A stretch of 64,000 bases of DNA from Roseicyclus marinus. GTDB taxonomy: Bacteria; Pseudomonadota; Alphaproteobacteria; Rhodobacterales; Rhodobacteraceae. Numbering within the stretch: position 1 is the first letter of the stretch; each line of letters starts with the position of its first letter. Shown here one piece after another: positions 32,480-42,070 of the stretch. The stretch is from the NCBI RefSeq assembly GCF_030163795.1, contig NZ_JASJOF010000007.1, positions 124,001 through 188,000 of the forward strand, in the 5' to 3' direction. The notes under the pieces were generated by a model that was not told the origin of the DNA, searched no databases, and worked only from the letters and a program-made list of their open reading frames with translations. A program made the position numbers and the translations under genes.

Positions 32480-34093
32480 TCAGCCGCGAAGGCGCGCCGC
32501 GATCATCTCGGCCGCTTTTTCCGCGATCATCGTCACGGGTGCATGGGTGTTGCCGCTGGGAATGGACGGCATGACCGAGGCATCGGCGATGGACAGACCG
32601 CCGATCCCGTTCACGGTCAGGTCGGGGCTGACCACCGCGCCGGGGTCGGGGCCCATCCGCGCGGTCGAGACCGGGTGAAAGATCGTCGTGGCGATGTCGC
32701 CCGCCGCTTTCAGGAGTGCCGCCTCGCCATCCACCTCGGGGCCCGGCTTGATCTCGGTCGGCGCGAATTCCGCCATCCGGCGCGTCGCCATCAGGCGGCG
32801 GGCGTGGCGGATCGAGTCGACGGCCACGCGCTGATCGGCGGGGGCGGTCAGGTAGCCGGGTCGGATCGCGGGTGGGGCGGCCGGGTCTGCCTGTGTGACA
32901 TGCACCGAGCCGCGGCTTTCCGGCCGCAAGTTGCAGACCGAGACGGTGAGCGCCGGGAAGGGATGCAGCGGCTGGCCAAAGGCCTCGAGCGAGAGCGGCT
33001 GGACATGGTATTCGATATTGGGTGTCTCATGCTCGGAGGAGGAGCGGGTGAAGATCCCAAGTTGCGAGGGGGCCATCGCCAAGGGGCCGGAGCGGGTCAG
33101 CGCGTAGTCGAGGCCGATCTTCAGCTTGCCGAGGAGGCTGGCATAGGTGTCGTTGAGCGTGCGCGCGCCCGTGATGCGAAAGATCGTGCGGATCTGAAGG
33201 TGGTCGGCAAGGTTTTCGCCCACGCCGGAGCTGTCGTGCCGCATCTCGATGCCTAGGGGGCGCAGGATGTCGGGCCGCCCGATGCCGGACAATTCGAGAA
33301 TCTTCGGCGTGCCGATGGCGCCTGCCGCCAGCACAACCTCGCCGCCTGCGCGCGCGTGATGGGCCGCCCCGTCCTGGACGAAGATGACCCCGGTTGCGCG
33401 CTTGCCGTCGAAGGAGAGGTGCCGCACCTCGGCCCCGGTGACGATGCGAAGGTTGGGGCGGCGGCGCACCGGATCGAGAAACGCCTTGCGCGCGTTCCAG
33501 CGCAGGCCGCGTTTCTGGTTCACCTCGAAATAGCCCGCGCCCTCGTTGTCGCCGCGGTTGAAATCGGGGCTGCGGGGGATGCCCAGTTCCTCGGCCGCCT
33601 CGGCCACGGCGTCGAGGATGGGCCAGTTCAGCCGCTGGCGTTCGACGCGCAATTCGCCGCTGTCACCATGGGTGTCGTCACCGCCGCCGTGATAGGCCTC
33701 GGAGCGCTTGAAGTAGGGCAGCACGTCGTCCCAGCCCCAGCCGGTATTGCCCATCTGTCGCCAAAGATCATAGTCGCGCGCCTGCCCGCGCATGTAGATC
33801 ATGCCGTTGATGGAGGAGCAGCCGCCAAGAACCTTGCCGCGCGGATAGTTCAGCGCGCGTCCGTTCAGGCCCGGCTCGGCTTCGGTCTTGAGGCACCAGT
33901 CGAGGCTCGGATCGCCCATGGCGTAGAGGTAGCCGACCGGCACATGGACCCAAAGACGGTTGTCGCTGCCGCCGGCCTCGAGCAGCAGGACCCGGCATTC
34001 TGGATCTGCGGACAGGCGATTGGCCAGCACGCAGCCCGCCGAGCCCGCGCCGACGATCACCACGTCCCACTCGCCGAAATCCTGCGTGATCAT
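32480..34093 (-). CDS. GMC-family FAD oxidoreductase (choline dehydrogenase-like)
   Basis: 537 residues from ATG 34093, with GGGGGCAGG upstream. The FAD-binding loop VVIVGAGSAGCVLANRLS and the second GMC signature GKVLGGCSSINGMIYMRG are present, and the catalytic-site His segments NTHAPVTMIAEKAAEM and HPVSTARMGPDPGAV close the protein. GMC enzymes oxidise alcohols such as choline or glucose. The exact substrate is not readable from sequence; no bet genes lie beside it. Confidence 0.88.
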   Translation of the reverse strand: MITQDFGEWDVVIVGAGSAGCVLANRLSADPECRVLLLEAGGSDNRLWVHVPVGYLYAMGDPSLDWCLKTEAEPGLNGRALNYPRGKVLGGCSSINGMIYMRGQARDYDLWRQMGNTGWGWDDVLPYFKRSEAYHGGGDDTHGDSGELRVERQRLNWPILDAVAEAAEELGIPRSPDFNRGDNEGAGYFEVNQKRGLRWNARKAFLDPVRRRPNLRIVTGAEVRHLSFDGKRATGVIFVQDGAAHHARAGGEVVLAAGAIGTPKILELSGIGRPDILRPLGIEMRHDSSGVGENLADHLQIRTIFRITGARTLNDTYASLLGKLKIGLDYALTRSGPLAMAPSQLGIFTRSSSEHETPNIEYHVQPLSLEAFGQPLHPFPALTVSVCNLRPESRGSVHVTQADPAAPPAIRPGYLTAPADQRVAVDSIRHARRLMATRRMAEFAPTEIKPGPEVDGEAALLKAAGDIATTIFHPVSTARMGPDPGAVVSPDLTVNGIGGLSIADASVMPSIPSGNTHAPVTMIAEKAAEMIAARLRG

Positions 34094-34160
34094 GCCTGCC
34101 CCCGTAGGGTGGGCAATCCTGCCCACCATCCCCGCACCATTCCCGCGCACCGGTCTACCG

Positions 34161-35432
34161 CTACCTGTCGGGCGGCGTCCAGTCCGCGGGCGGCACGTCG
34201 CGGCGGGCAAGCCGGAGCGCAAGGCCCAATGCCACGCCCACCCCGATGGCGACCGTCAGATCGGCCAGAACGGTCAGTATCATGGTCAGGAGAAGCAAGA
34301 TCCGGTCCGATACGCGGCCCGAGGTCAGGTAGCCGCGCCAATGCTGAGGTTCCGACATGTTCCAAGCCGTGACCAACAAAAGCCCCGCCAGCGCCGGCAT
34401 GGCGAGATAGCCGGCAAGCGGGGCCGCCAGCATCATCACGGCAAGGATCACCACCGCGTGAAAGATGCCCGCAAGCGGCGTGCGCCCGCCCGCCCGCACA
34501 TTGGTCGCGGTGCGCGCGATGGCCCCGGTGGCAGGCAAGCCCCCCATCAGGGCCGAGCCGACATTGGCCACGCCCTGCGCAAGGATTTCGGCATTGGGGC
34601 GGTGGCGCCCGTCCACCATCCGGTCGGCAACCATGGCCGACAAAAGCGATTCGATCCCCGCAAGAAAGGCGATGATGAGCGCCGAGGGCAGAAGATCTAT
34701 CAGTCGCGCCAGCGTGATCTCGGGCAATCGGGGCAGGGGCAGCCGGTCGGGGAGCATCCCGAAACGGGAACCCAGCGTGTCGACCGGCAGGTTCAGGAGC
34801 GCGACAACGACCGACACCGCGCCGACGGCCACGATCAGGCCCGGAAAGCGTGGAAAGAGGCGGCGCAACGCGATGATACCGAGGATCGCGCCAAGACCTA
34901 TGGCAAAGCTCGGCCAATCGAAACTTGCCCGCGCCTCCCAGATCGCGGGGATGCGGTCTAGCGCATCGGCGGGCGTGCCCTCGGGCAGCTTGATGCCCAT
35001 TGCATCGGGCAGCTGGCTGAGCGCGATGATCGCCGCGATGCCGATGGTGAAACCGTTGATCACCGGTTCAGGGACCAGCCGGATCAGGTTGCCCGCCTTC
35101 AGCAGGCCGCCGATGATCAGGATCACCCCCGCCATCAGTGTCGCAAGCACCAGACCGTCGAACCCATGGGTGGCGATGACGCCATGAACCACCACGATGA
35201 AAGCCCCGGTGGGGCCGCCGATCTGGACCCGGCTGCCGCCAAGCGCCGAGATCAGGAAGCCCGCAACGATGGCCGTCACCAACCCCGTTTCGGGGGCCGC
35301 GCCGGACGCGATGGCGATGGCAAGGCTGAGGGGCAGGGCGACCATGGCCACGGTCACGCCGGCGACGAGATCGGCCAGCACGCTTTTGGGCGTGCTCTGG
35401 GGGAGCGTGGTCAGGATCTTGGGCGTCAGCAT
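34161..35432 (-). CDS. SulP-family anion transporter without a STAS domain
   Basis: 423 residues with about 10-12 hydrophobic spans. Signature segments are ADLVAGVTVAMVALPLSLAI and FGGLPATGAIARTATN-type (here MGGLPATGAIARTATNVRAG). SulP transporters move sulfate, bicarbonate or related anions. The usual C-terminal STAS domain is absent; the protein ends soon after the last TM span. No carbonic anhydrase follows, so the substrate is undecided. Confidence 0.85.
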   Translation of the reverse strand: MLTPKILTTLPQSTPKSVLADLVAGVTVAMVALPLSLAIAIASGAAPETGLVTAIVAGFLISALGGSRVQIGGPTGAFIVVVHGVIATHGFDGLVLATLMAGVILIIGGLLKAGNLIRLVPEPVINGFTIGIAAIIALSQLPDAMGIKLPEGTPADALDRIPAIWEARASFDWPSFAIGLGAILGIIALRRLFPRFPGLIVAVGAVSVVVALLNLPVDTLGSRFGMLPDRLPLPRLPEITLARLIDLLPSALIIAFLAGIESLLSAMVADRMVDGRHRPNAEILAQGVANVGSALMGGLPATGAIARTATNVRAGGRTPLAGIFHAVVILAVMMLAAPLAGYLAMPALAGLLLVTAWNMSEPQHWRGYLTSGRVSDRILLLLTMILTVLADLTVAIGVGVALGLALRLARRDVPPADWTPPDR

Positions 35433-35528
35433 GAGGCACGTTCGCGGAGCGTCGTTCCGGGGCCGTCCCCCGGGATCACCGCCCGTAGCCTATCCTTGCG
35501 CCGCGCCGGTAGCGGGTGCAAGGGGCGC

Positions 35529-37775
35529 TCAGCCCTGACGCTTGAGCCAGTCCATCACGGCGGGCCGCACGGATTGTGCGCCGCTGGCGCGGGCCTCGTT
35601 GATCACCGCCCGCGCCTCGCGCAGGTCGACGCGGCGGATCAGCGACTTGACCGGTCCGATGGAGGCCGGGCGCATCGACAGGGTGCGCAGGCCGATGGCG
35701 GCGAAACACAGGGCTTCGACCGGGCGGCCCGCATCCTCGCCACAGAAGCTGAGCGGCGTGTCGGTGTCGCCGCAGCGGTGTACGATCTGTTCGAGAAAGG
35801 TCAGGAAGCTGACGTTGAGCGTGTCGTAGCGGCGGCGCACGCGCTCGTTCTCGCGGTCGGCGGCAAAGAAGAATTGTTTCAGGTCATTCCCGCCGATCGA
35901 GATGAAATCGCACTCCTCGAAGAAACGGCGCGGCGCGAAGGCGAGGCTGGGGGTTTCCAGCATCGCGCCGATTTCCAGCGTCTCGGGCAGGGTGTGGCCC
36001 AGTGCGGCCTCGCGGTCCATCTCGCGCAAGAGGTGATCGCGCGCCTGCGTGTATTCCTCGAGCTGCGCGACGAAGGGGAACATCACCGACAGCGGCCGAC
36101 CATTGGCCGCGCGGATCAGCGCCTGCAGCTGCATCCGCATCACGCCCGGCTTGTCGAGACCCACCCGGATCGCGCGCCAGCCAAGCGCGGGGTTCGGTTC
36201 CTCGGTCGGCTTCATGTAGGGAAGCACCTTGTCCGACCCGATGTCGAGGGTGCGGAAAACCACGCGCTTGGCCCCCGCGGCCTCCATGACACGAGCATAA
36301 AGCGCGGCCAGTTCGCCCCTGCGCGGCACCTTGTTGCGGGTCAGGAATTGCAATTCGGTCCGGAAAAGCCCCACGCCTTCGGCCCCTGATGAGGGCAGCG
36401 AGGGCAGATCGGCCATCAGCCCTGCGTTCATCTGAAGCGAGACCACCGTGCCGCACAGCGCCTCGGCCGGTTTGTCGCGGATCGAGGCGTAGCGCTCCTG
36501 CGCCTCGGCCTGCATCGCAAGCTTGTCGCGGAAGGCGGCGGCGACATTTTCCTCGGGGCGCAGGTGGACGATGCCCTGATCGCCATCGACGAGGATCGCA
36601 TCGCCGTTCAACGCCTCGGTCAGAATGGGGCGCGCATGGATCACCAACGGAATGGCCAGTGCGCGGGCGACGATGGCGGCATGGCTGCCGACCGAGCCCT
36701 CCTCGAGCACGACACCGCGCAGGCGTCGCCCGTAATCGAGCAATTCGGCGGGCCCGATGTTGCGGGCGACCAGAACCGGGTCGGCGGGCAATTCGGCGCC
36801 GGTGTCCTTGCCTTGTCCCGTCAGCCGCCGCAGGAGCCGGTTCGACAGGTCGTCGAGATCGTGCAGCCGGTCGCGCATATAGGCGTCGGCCACGGTTTCC
36901 ATCCGCGCCCGCGCGGTCGATTGTTCCTTTTCCACCGCCGCTTCGGCGGACAGGCCGCGGGCGATATCCTCTTCCATGCGGCGCATCCAGCCGCGGGAAT
37001 GGGCGAACATCCGGTAGGCTTCGAGCACTTCGCGCTGTTCGCCATCGGCCAGCGGCGCGCGGGTCAGCATGTCGTCGATGTCGAGGCGCAACTGGTCTAC
37101 CGCGCCGCGCAGGCGGGCCAGTTCCGCTTCCGGGTCGTCGGCGACGGGGCGGGTCACGACCACGCGGGGTTCATGCAGCCAGACATGGCCCATGGCCGTG
37201 CCTTCCTGTGCGCAGGCGCCGCGGAACATCGCCTGGCTCTTGTGGCGTTCCGCAAGCGCCGCGCCCTCACCGATGAAGGCGCCAAGCTCGGTCATCTCGG
37301 CCAGAACCATGGCGACGACCTCGAGGGCATAGACCTCGTCGTCGGAATATTCGCGCGCATCCTTGGATTGCACGACCAGCACGCCCAGCCGTTCGCCGAG
37401 GCGCTGTATCGGCACGCCGAGGAAGCTGGAATAGCGTTCTTCGCCCGTCTCGGGCATGTAGCGGAAGCCGCGTTCGGCGGGTGCGTTGGCTGTGTTGATC
37501 GGCTGGGCGGCGCGGGCGACACGGCCCACCAATCCTTCGCCAATCCGCATCCGGGTGACATGGACGGCCTCGGGCGCGAGGCCTTGCGTGGCGCAAAGTT
37601 CCAACGTGTCGGAATCGCGCAGCAGGTAAATGGAGCACACTTCCGTGCCCATCGAATCCGCGATCAGGCGTGTGATGCGGTCGAGCCGTTCCTGCCCGGC
37701 GCTGGCATCCGCCATGACGGCCTGCAAGCGGCTCAGCAGCTTGCGGCTTTCGGTTTCGGTCCCTTGTGCCATCAC
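35529..37775 (-). CDS. ptsP: PTS EI-Ntr (GAF-linked phosphoenolpyruvate phosphotransferase)
   Basis: 748 residues. An N-terminal GAF sensory domain (about 15-165, with MGTEVCSIYLLRDSDTLEL) is followed by an enzyme I module. The phosphorylated His is in GSVGSHAAIVARAL, the PEP-binding region holds GVGLFRTELQFL and DIGSDKVLPYM, and the catalytic Cys is in LSFCGEDAG. PtsP starts the nitrogen PTS, phosphorylating NPr and then EIIA-Ntr. It lies downstream of lysC and a DUF1127 gene. Confidence 0.94.
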   Translation of the reverse strand: MMAQGTETESRKLLSRLQAVMADASAGQERLDRITRLIADSMGTEVCSIYLLRDSDTLELCATQGLAPEAVHVTRMRIGEGLVGRVARAAQPINTANAPAERGFRYMPETGEERYSSFLGVPIQRLGERLGVLVVQSKDAREYSDDEVYALEVVAMVLAEMTELGAFIGEGAALAERHKSQAMFRGACAQEGTAMGHVWLHEPRVVVTRPVADDPEAELARLRGAVDQLRLDIDDMLTRAPLADGEQREVLEAYRMFAHSRGWMRRMEEDIARGLSAEAAVEKEQSTARARMETVADAYMRDRLHDLDDLSNRLLRRLTGQGKDTGAELPADPVLVARNIGPAELLDYGRRLRGVVLEEGSVGSHAAIVARALAIPLVIHARPILTEALNGDAILVDGDQGIVHLRPEENVAAAFRDKLAMQAEAQERYASIRDKPAEALCGTVVSLQMNAGLMADLPSLPSSGAEGVGLFRTELQFLTRNKVPRRGELAALYARVMEAAGAKRVVFRTLDIGSDKVLPYMKPTEEPNPALGWRAIRVGLDKPGVMRMQLQALIRAANGRPLSVMFPFVAQLEEYTQARDHLLREMDREAALGHTLPETLEIGAMLETPSLAFAPRRFFEECDFISIGGNDLKQFFFAADRENERVRRRYDTLNVSFLTFLEQIVHRCGDTDTPLSFCGEDAGRPVEALCFAAIGLRTLSMRPASIGPVKSLIRRVDLREARAVINEARASGAQSVRPAVMDWLKRQG

Positions 37776-37889
37776 CCTCGCCCACGGGCGACCTGCGACG
37801 GGGCGCCCCTTGTTCCGGGGATCAGGGATAGCGCGGGGGGATGGGGGCGCGCAACGGGATTGGTTGTCCCGTCGCGCGCAAATTCCGGG

Positions 37890-38117
37890 TCAGTCGTTCA
37901 GAAGATCCGCGTAGACGTGACGCACGATGTTTTCGCGTGCGATGCCACGGCGGGCCAGTTCGGCATCGCTCAGCGCTTGAAGCGACCGGATCTCGTCAAA
38001 GCGGGCCTCGGCGTTCTTGGACAGTGCGAAGGCGCGCGCGAGCGCGGCGAAGAAGTGGCCAAGCTGCGCGACAAGCGGGTGGTTGGCGGAATTCTGAGAA
38101 AGGGTCTGGGTTGCCAT
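37890..38117 (-). CDS. DUF1127 small protein
   Basis: 75 residues from ATG 38117. The helical C-terminal half (LQALSDAELARRGIARENI) carries the DUF1127/YjiS pattern. Small DUF1127 proteins in related bacteria affect stress and RNA-related behaviour, but the mechanism is unsettled. The gene lies between lysC and ptsP with its own upstream palindrome (38191-38211). Confidence 0.78.
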   Translation of the reverse strand: MATQTLSQNSANHPLVAQLGHFFAALARAFALSKNAEARFDEIRSLQALSDAELARRGIARENIVRHVYADLLND

Positions 38118-38190
38118 GATGGCCTCTGTCGATAGAGTTTGTGTTCGATCACGACAGGAAATAGGGCTGCGCCCCAATCTCGGTTAGGGC

Positions 38191-38211
38191 CAATGCTGCA
38201 ATGCAGCATTG
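38191..38211. other. 21-bp palindrome between lysC and the DUF1127 gene
   Basis: CAATGCTGC-AAT-GCAGCATTG with perfect 9-bp arms, 81 bases after the lysC stop and 74 bases before the DUF1127 ATG. It has no T-tract, so it could be a regulator site for DUF1127 or an mRNA 3' structure for lysC. Confidence 0.5.
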
Positions 38212-38292
38212 CACGGAGCGCAAGGCCCGGCGTGGTTTTGCATCCCTGCCCCGCGCGCGGATCGCGCTGCGGGGCGGGAAAGGTTCGCTGTC

Positions 38293-39531
38293 TCAGGCCG
38301 CGCGATGCAACCCGAAGGCGTCGTGCAGCGCCTGCACCGCCAGCTCCAGGTACTTGCGGTCGATCAGGACCGACACCTTGATCTCGGAGGTGGTGATCAC
38401 CTTGATGTTGATCCCTTCGTCGCGGAGCGTCTGGAACATCTTGGCCGCGACGCCTGCATGGCTGCGCATGCCGATGCCAACGATCGAGACCTTGCAGACA
38501 TCGGTATCGGCCACGAGGCCCGCGAAATCGATCGCGCCCGCCGCCTTGGCGTCCGCCATCGCCTTTTCGGCGCGCTTCACCTCGTTCACCGGGCAGGAAA
38601 AGGTCATGTCGGTCGTGCCGCCGTCCGAGATGTTCTGCACGATCATGTCGACATTGACGCCGGCCTCGGCCAAGGGGCCGAAGATGGCTGCGGCGATGCC
38701 GGGGCGGTCTGCGACGCCTTGCAGCGTCATCTTGGCCTCGTCGCGGGAATAGGCCACACCGGCCACGACATTGCTTTCCACGATATCCTCCTCGGCACAG
38801 ACGAGCGTGCCCGCGTCATCCGACATTTCCTCGAAACTGCTGAGCACGCGCAGCTTCACGTTGTAACGCATCGCCAATTCGACCGACCGCGTCTGCAGGA
38901 CCTTGGCGCCCAGGCTAGCCAGTTCCAGCATCTCCTCGAAGGCGATGCGGTCAAGCTTGCGCGCCTTGGAGGTGATGCGGGGATCGGTCGTGTAGACCCC
39001 ATCGACATCGGTATAGATGTCGCAGCGCACCGCGTCGAAGGCGGCGGCGAAGGCGACCGCGCTGGTGTCCGACCCGCCGCGCCCGAGCGTGGTGATCCGT
39101 CCCTCGCGGCTGATGCCCTGAAAGCCCGCGATCACCGCGACCTTCATGCCTTCGCCGAATTTCTTGAGGATGTTCTCGGTCGGAATCTCCTCGATCCGGG
39201 CCGCCGCATGGGCGGAGCTGGTGATCAAAGGCACCTGCCACCCCTGCCAGCTGCGCGCGGGCACATCCATTTCCTGAAGCGTCAGCGCCATCAGTCCCGC
39301 GGTGACATTCTCGCCCGATGAGACGACGGCGTCATATTCGCGCGCATCGTAGAGCGGCGAGGTCTCTTCGACGAAGCCCACGAGCTTGTTGGTTTCGCCC
39401 GCCATCGCCGAGACGATGACGATCACGTCATGTCCGTTCGCGACCTCGCGGCCGACGCGCTTGGCGGCGCGGCGGATGCGGTCGAGCGTGGCGACCGACG
39501 TGCCGCCGAATTTCATCACCAGAATGGACAT
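38293..39531 (-). CDS. lysC: Aspartate kinase
   Basis: 412 residues, the length of a monofunctional aspartokinase. N-terminal MKFGGTSVA binds ATP, followed by IVSAMAGETNKL and GRGGSDTSAVAFAA. Two C-terminal ACT regulatory domains (about 265-410) end the protein, consistent with feedback control by lysine and threonine. It makes aspartyl phosphate for lysine, threonine, methionine and isoleucine synthesis. Confidence 0.94.
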   Translation of the reverse strand: MSILVMKFGGTSVATLDRIRRAAKRVGREVANGHDVIVIVSAMAGETNKLVGFVEETSPLYDAREYDAVVSSGENVTAGLMALTLQEMDVPARSWQGWQVPLITSSAHAAARIEEIPTENILKKFGEGMKVAVIAGFQGISREGRITTLGRGGSDTSAVAFAAAFDAVRCDIYTDVDGVYTTDPRITSKARKLDRIAFEEMLELASLGAKVLQTRSVELAMRYNVKLRVLSSFEEMSDDAGTLVCAEEDIVESNVVAGVAYSRDEAKMTLQGVADRPGIAAAIFGPLAEAGVNVDMIVQNISDGGTTDMTFSCPVNEVKRAEKAMADAKAAGAIDFAGLVADTDVCKVSIVGIGMRSHAGVAAKMFQTLRDEGINIKVITTSEIKVSVLIDRKYLELAVQALHDAFGLHRAA

Positions 39532-39616
39532 GGCCCGTCCCTTTGCCAGACGCCGCGCGTCATACGGCGACAGGTGCCCGCCTGCAAGAGCGGGCGGGAT
39601 CGGGGCAGGCCCCTGG

Positions 39617-39637
39617 CTTCATCTTTCCACGAATTTG
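39617..39637 (+). repeat. CTTCATCTT-type intergenic repeat, copy 2
   Basis: CTTCATCTTTCCACGAATTT in the gap between lysC and the SDR gene; a diverged copy of the element at 31191, 40438 and 63258. Confidence 0.4.
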
Positions 39638-39670
39638 CACACACACGGCCGGGCTCGCGCGGCGCGGGGA

Positions 39671-40315
39671 TCAAAGCGGGTGGTCGCGCCCATCCCAGGT
39701 TTCGAAACAGCCCGTGCGGGTCAGATCAAGCGCTGCGAAACGCGCTGTCAGTCCCGATATCGCCTCGGCGGTCGTGATCTCTGCAGCGTCTCCGCCCATG
39801 TCGGTCTGCACCCAGCCGGGGTGATAGACGCCGACCGCGATCTTGCGCGGTTTGAGATCGGCGGCAAGATTGCGTCCGAGGTTGAGAACGGCGGATTTGG
39901 AAGCGCGGTAGATGTAGCTGCCGCCCGGCGCGCGGGTGTTCGAGCCCATCTGGCTACCGATGATCGCGATCTTGGGGCTTTGCGCCAAGGAGAGATTGGG
40001 CAAAAGCGCCTGTATGGTCAGGAAAACGCCGGTCACGTTCACCGAGAAGGTCTCGGCCCAGAGTGCGGGCGCGAAACCATCGTCAAGCGACTGACCCTTG
40101 TCGGAATAGATCCCGGCATTGCAGATCAGGAGATCGATGGCGCGGCCTTCCATCCGGTCGGCCAGCGCCTTGACCGAGGTGGGATCGGCCACGTCCAAAC
40201 GCGCCGCGCCCGTCGCGCCGCGCGCGGTCGCCGTCACCTCGGCCCCCTCGGCGCGGTAGGCGTCGGCCAGACCCTTGCCGATGCCGCGACTGGCGCCAGT
40301 GATCAGAACATGCAT
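39671..40315 (-). CDS. Short-chain dehydrogenase/reductase
   Basis: 214 residues from ATG 40315, preceded by AGGAGG. It has the cofactor loop GASRGIGKG, the NAG segment ICNAGIY, and the catalytic YxxxK in GSYIYRASKSA. The substrate is unknown; the C-terminus is short. An AlkD-like gene lies upstream but no functional link is evident. Confidence 0.88.
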   Translation of the reverse strand: MHVLITGASRGIGKGLADAYRAEGAEVTATARGATGAARLDVADPTSVKALADRMEGRAIDLLICNAGIYSDKGQSLDDGFAPALWAETFSVNVTGVFLTIQALLPNLSLAQSPKIAIIGSQMGSNTRAPGGSYIYRASKSAVLNLGRNLAADLKPRKIAVGVYHPGWVQTDMGGDAAEITTAEAISGLTARFAALDLTRTGCFETWDGRDHPL

Positions 40316-40437
40316 GGTCGATCCTCCTGTTTCCGAGGGCCCGGGGTAACGGGGATGACAGGAATTGCAAGGTCTGTGCGGGTGGCGCGCCCTGTCCTGG
40401 GGGGCTCTGCCCCCGTCGCGCCTTGCGCGCCTCCCCC

Positions 40438-40461
40438 GGAGTTTTTCGGCCAAGATGAAGG
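40438..40461 (-). repeat. CTTCATCTT-type intergenic repeat, copy 3
   Basis: On the minus strand CCTTCATCTTGGCC is followed by GAAAAACTCC; it is the same 24-base element as at 63258 and lies 23 bases downstream of the AlkD-like stop codon. Confidence 0.55.
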
Positions 40462-40483
40462 GGCCGTTAACCTTGATGGCAGG

Positions 40484-41167
40484 TTAATCGGGCAGGTACC
40501 GGGCGGCTTCGCGCCGGGCGAAGGGTTTGAGCGTTTGGCCATGGCTGGCAAGCCAGGTCGTTACCATGGCCGGGTCCCGTTTCGACAGATCGCGCAGCCA
40601 CCAGGCGATGGCCTTCTGGATGAACCAATCCGGGTCCGAGGCCAGCGTTTCGCACCAGCCGAGGATGCGGGCGCGGGCGGCGGCCTCGGTCGGGTTCGGG
40701 TGACGCGACTTGGTGAAGGGCAGGGTGAAGACCAGCGCCGCGCGACGGGTCCAGACGTGGTCGCTGCCCACCCAGGTCTGGATCCGGTCGAGGCGAGCGG
40801 GATCTTGCACCACGCGTTTCTGGCCACCTTGGGCCACGGCATCGGCGATGGCCCAACTGTCGAAACCGGGCACGAAACCAAGGATGCAGTCCCAAGCGAG
40901 GGCATCGTCGGGGCGCATCCGGGCCTGAATGAAAAGTTTACCGGCCGCGATCCGTGCCTCGAAGATGTCGCTGGCCCAGAGGCCTTCGGCAAGCGTTACG
41001 AGGCCCGGCTGGTCGAGTGATTTGCGCCAAGCCTCGGCCAGTTCGCCGGTCAGCGCATTGGACAGGCCCAGAACCTCGCGGCTCTGTTTGTGATAGGTGG
41101 CCATCTCGGCGGCGCGGGCAACATCCGCGTGGGAACGGAGCGTGGCGAGGGCGTCGGCGGGCGTCAT
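40484..41167 (-). CDS. AlkD-like DNA alkylation repair protein (HEAT-repeat)
   Basis: 227 residues from ATG 41167, overlapping the GNAT gene's stop by ATGA. The sequence is a run of HEAT-like helical repeats with Trp-rich helices (FVPGFDSWAIADAV, SDPDWFIQKAIAWWLRDL), as in AlkD glycosylases that remove 3-methyladenine and 7-methylguanine from DNA without flipping the base. The Trp/Asp pair expected in the active site is plausible but not individually verified. Confidence 0.75.
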   Translation of the reverse strand: MTPADALATLRSHADVARAAEMATYHKQSREVLGLSNALTGELAEAWRKSLDQPGLVTLAEGLWASDIFEARIAAGKLFIQARMRPDDALAWDCILGFVPGFDSWAIADAVAQGGQKRVVQDPARLDRIQTWVGSDHVWTRRAALVFTLPFTKSRHPNPTEAAARARILGWCETLASDPDWFIQKAIAWWLRDLSKRDPAMVTTWLASHGQTLKPFARREAARYLPD

Positions 41168-41772
41168 CTGGGCCGCGCGATCCGCCAATCGAGATGCGCC
41201 CTCACTGTCGGCCAATCGGTTGCGGTGATGGAATAAACCGCCGTGTCGCGGATCGTGCCGTTGGGCATCCTAAGATGCGCGCGCAAGATACCGTCGAGTT
41301 GCGCGCCAAGCCGCTCGATAGCGCGGCGGGATTGCTGGTTCAGGCGATGGGTGCGGAATTCGACGGCAAGGCAGCCCCAGACGTCAAAGGCCTGTTCAAG
41401 CATCAGGCGTTTTGCTTCCGTGTTCACGGGGCCGCGCTGCGCCGACGGGATGATCCAGGTCGAGCCGATCTCGACCCTTGGGGTCGTATGGTCGATATGC
41501 ATGTAGGTGGTCATGCCGACGGCCGCGCCGGTCGGGTCGAGGATCGTGAAGGGGATCATCTCCCCCCGGTCGCGCAATGCGAGGCGGCGGTCGATCTCGG
41601 CCGCCATGCCCTCGGGCGGCGGGACGAAAGTGTACCAAAGCTCATGCAGCCGACCGGCTTTCACTTCAGCCGCAAGGGCTGTTGCATGGTCGGGGGACAG
41701 TGGCACCAGCCGGACATTCCGCCCGGTCAGGCTCAGGTCGGGCGGGCCGAGGCGGCTCACGTCCAGGACCAA
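41164..41772 (-). CDS. RimJ/RimL-type GNAT acetyltransferase
   Basis: 202 residues. The central segment VEIGSTWIIPSAQRGPVNTEAK and VEFRTHRLNQQSRRAIERLGAQLDG match the RimJ/RimL-type GNATs that acetylate N-terminal amino groups or small molecules. The gene starts inside the end of the 41757-42068 gene and ends inside the AlkD-like gene. All are in one minus-strand run behind glmU-glmS. Confidence 0.82.
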   Translation of the reverse strand: MVLDVSRLGPPDLSLTGRNVRLVPLSPDHATALAAEVKAGRLHELWYTFVPPPEGMAAEIDRRLALRDRGEMIPFTILDPTGAAVGMTTYMHIDHTTPRVEIGSTWIIPSAQRGPVNTEAKRLMLEQAFDVWGCLAVEFRTHRLNQQSRRAIERLGAQLDGILRAHLRMPNGTIRDTAVYSITATDWPTVRAHLDWRIARPR

Positions 41773-42068
41773 CTTTGCGGATCGATCCCCGCCTCGGCCG
41801 ACAGCGCGTCGATCAGCGCGATGGTACGTTCGCCGTGAACCTTGGCCAGTTCGCGGACGATGAGCGGCCAGAGTGCCGCCATTTCGTCTTGGGTGATCTC
41901 GCGCCCGTATTCGTGGTCCCAGTCGCCCGCCATGGACTCGTGCAGGGGACCCGCGTCGCAGGCCGACAGCAGGAAGAGCGATTTCGCCGCGTCGTATCCG
42001 GCCGAGAGCGTGTGCCGGTCGATGCCCTTTTCGTTGGGAAATTCCTTTTGGAACACGTCGCGCTGCAT
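41757..42068 (-). CDS. Hypothetical protein of the glm operon
   Basis: 103 residues from ATG 42068, which has GGAG five bases upstream; GTG at 42074 would overlap the glmS stop. The protein is acidic and helical (HTLSAGYDAAKSLFLLSA, then ITQDEMAALWPLIVRELA). No family is recognised. It is 2 bases from glmS and overlaps the following GNAT gene by 16 bases, so co-transcription with glmS is likely. Confidence 0.6.
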   Translation of the reverse strand: MQRDVFQKEFPNEKGIDRHTLSAGYDAAKSLFLLSACDAGPLHESMAGDWDHEYGREITQDEMAALWPLIVRELAKVHGERTIALIDALSAEAGIDPQSWSWT

Positions 42069-42070
42069 CG

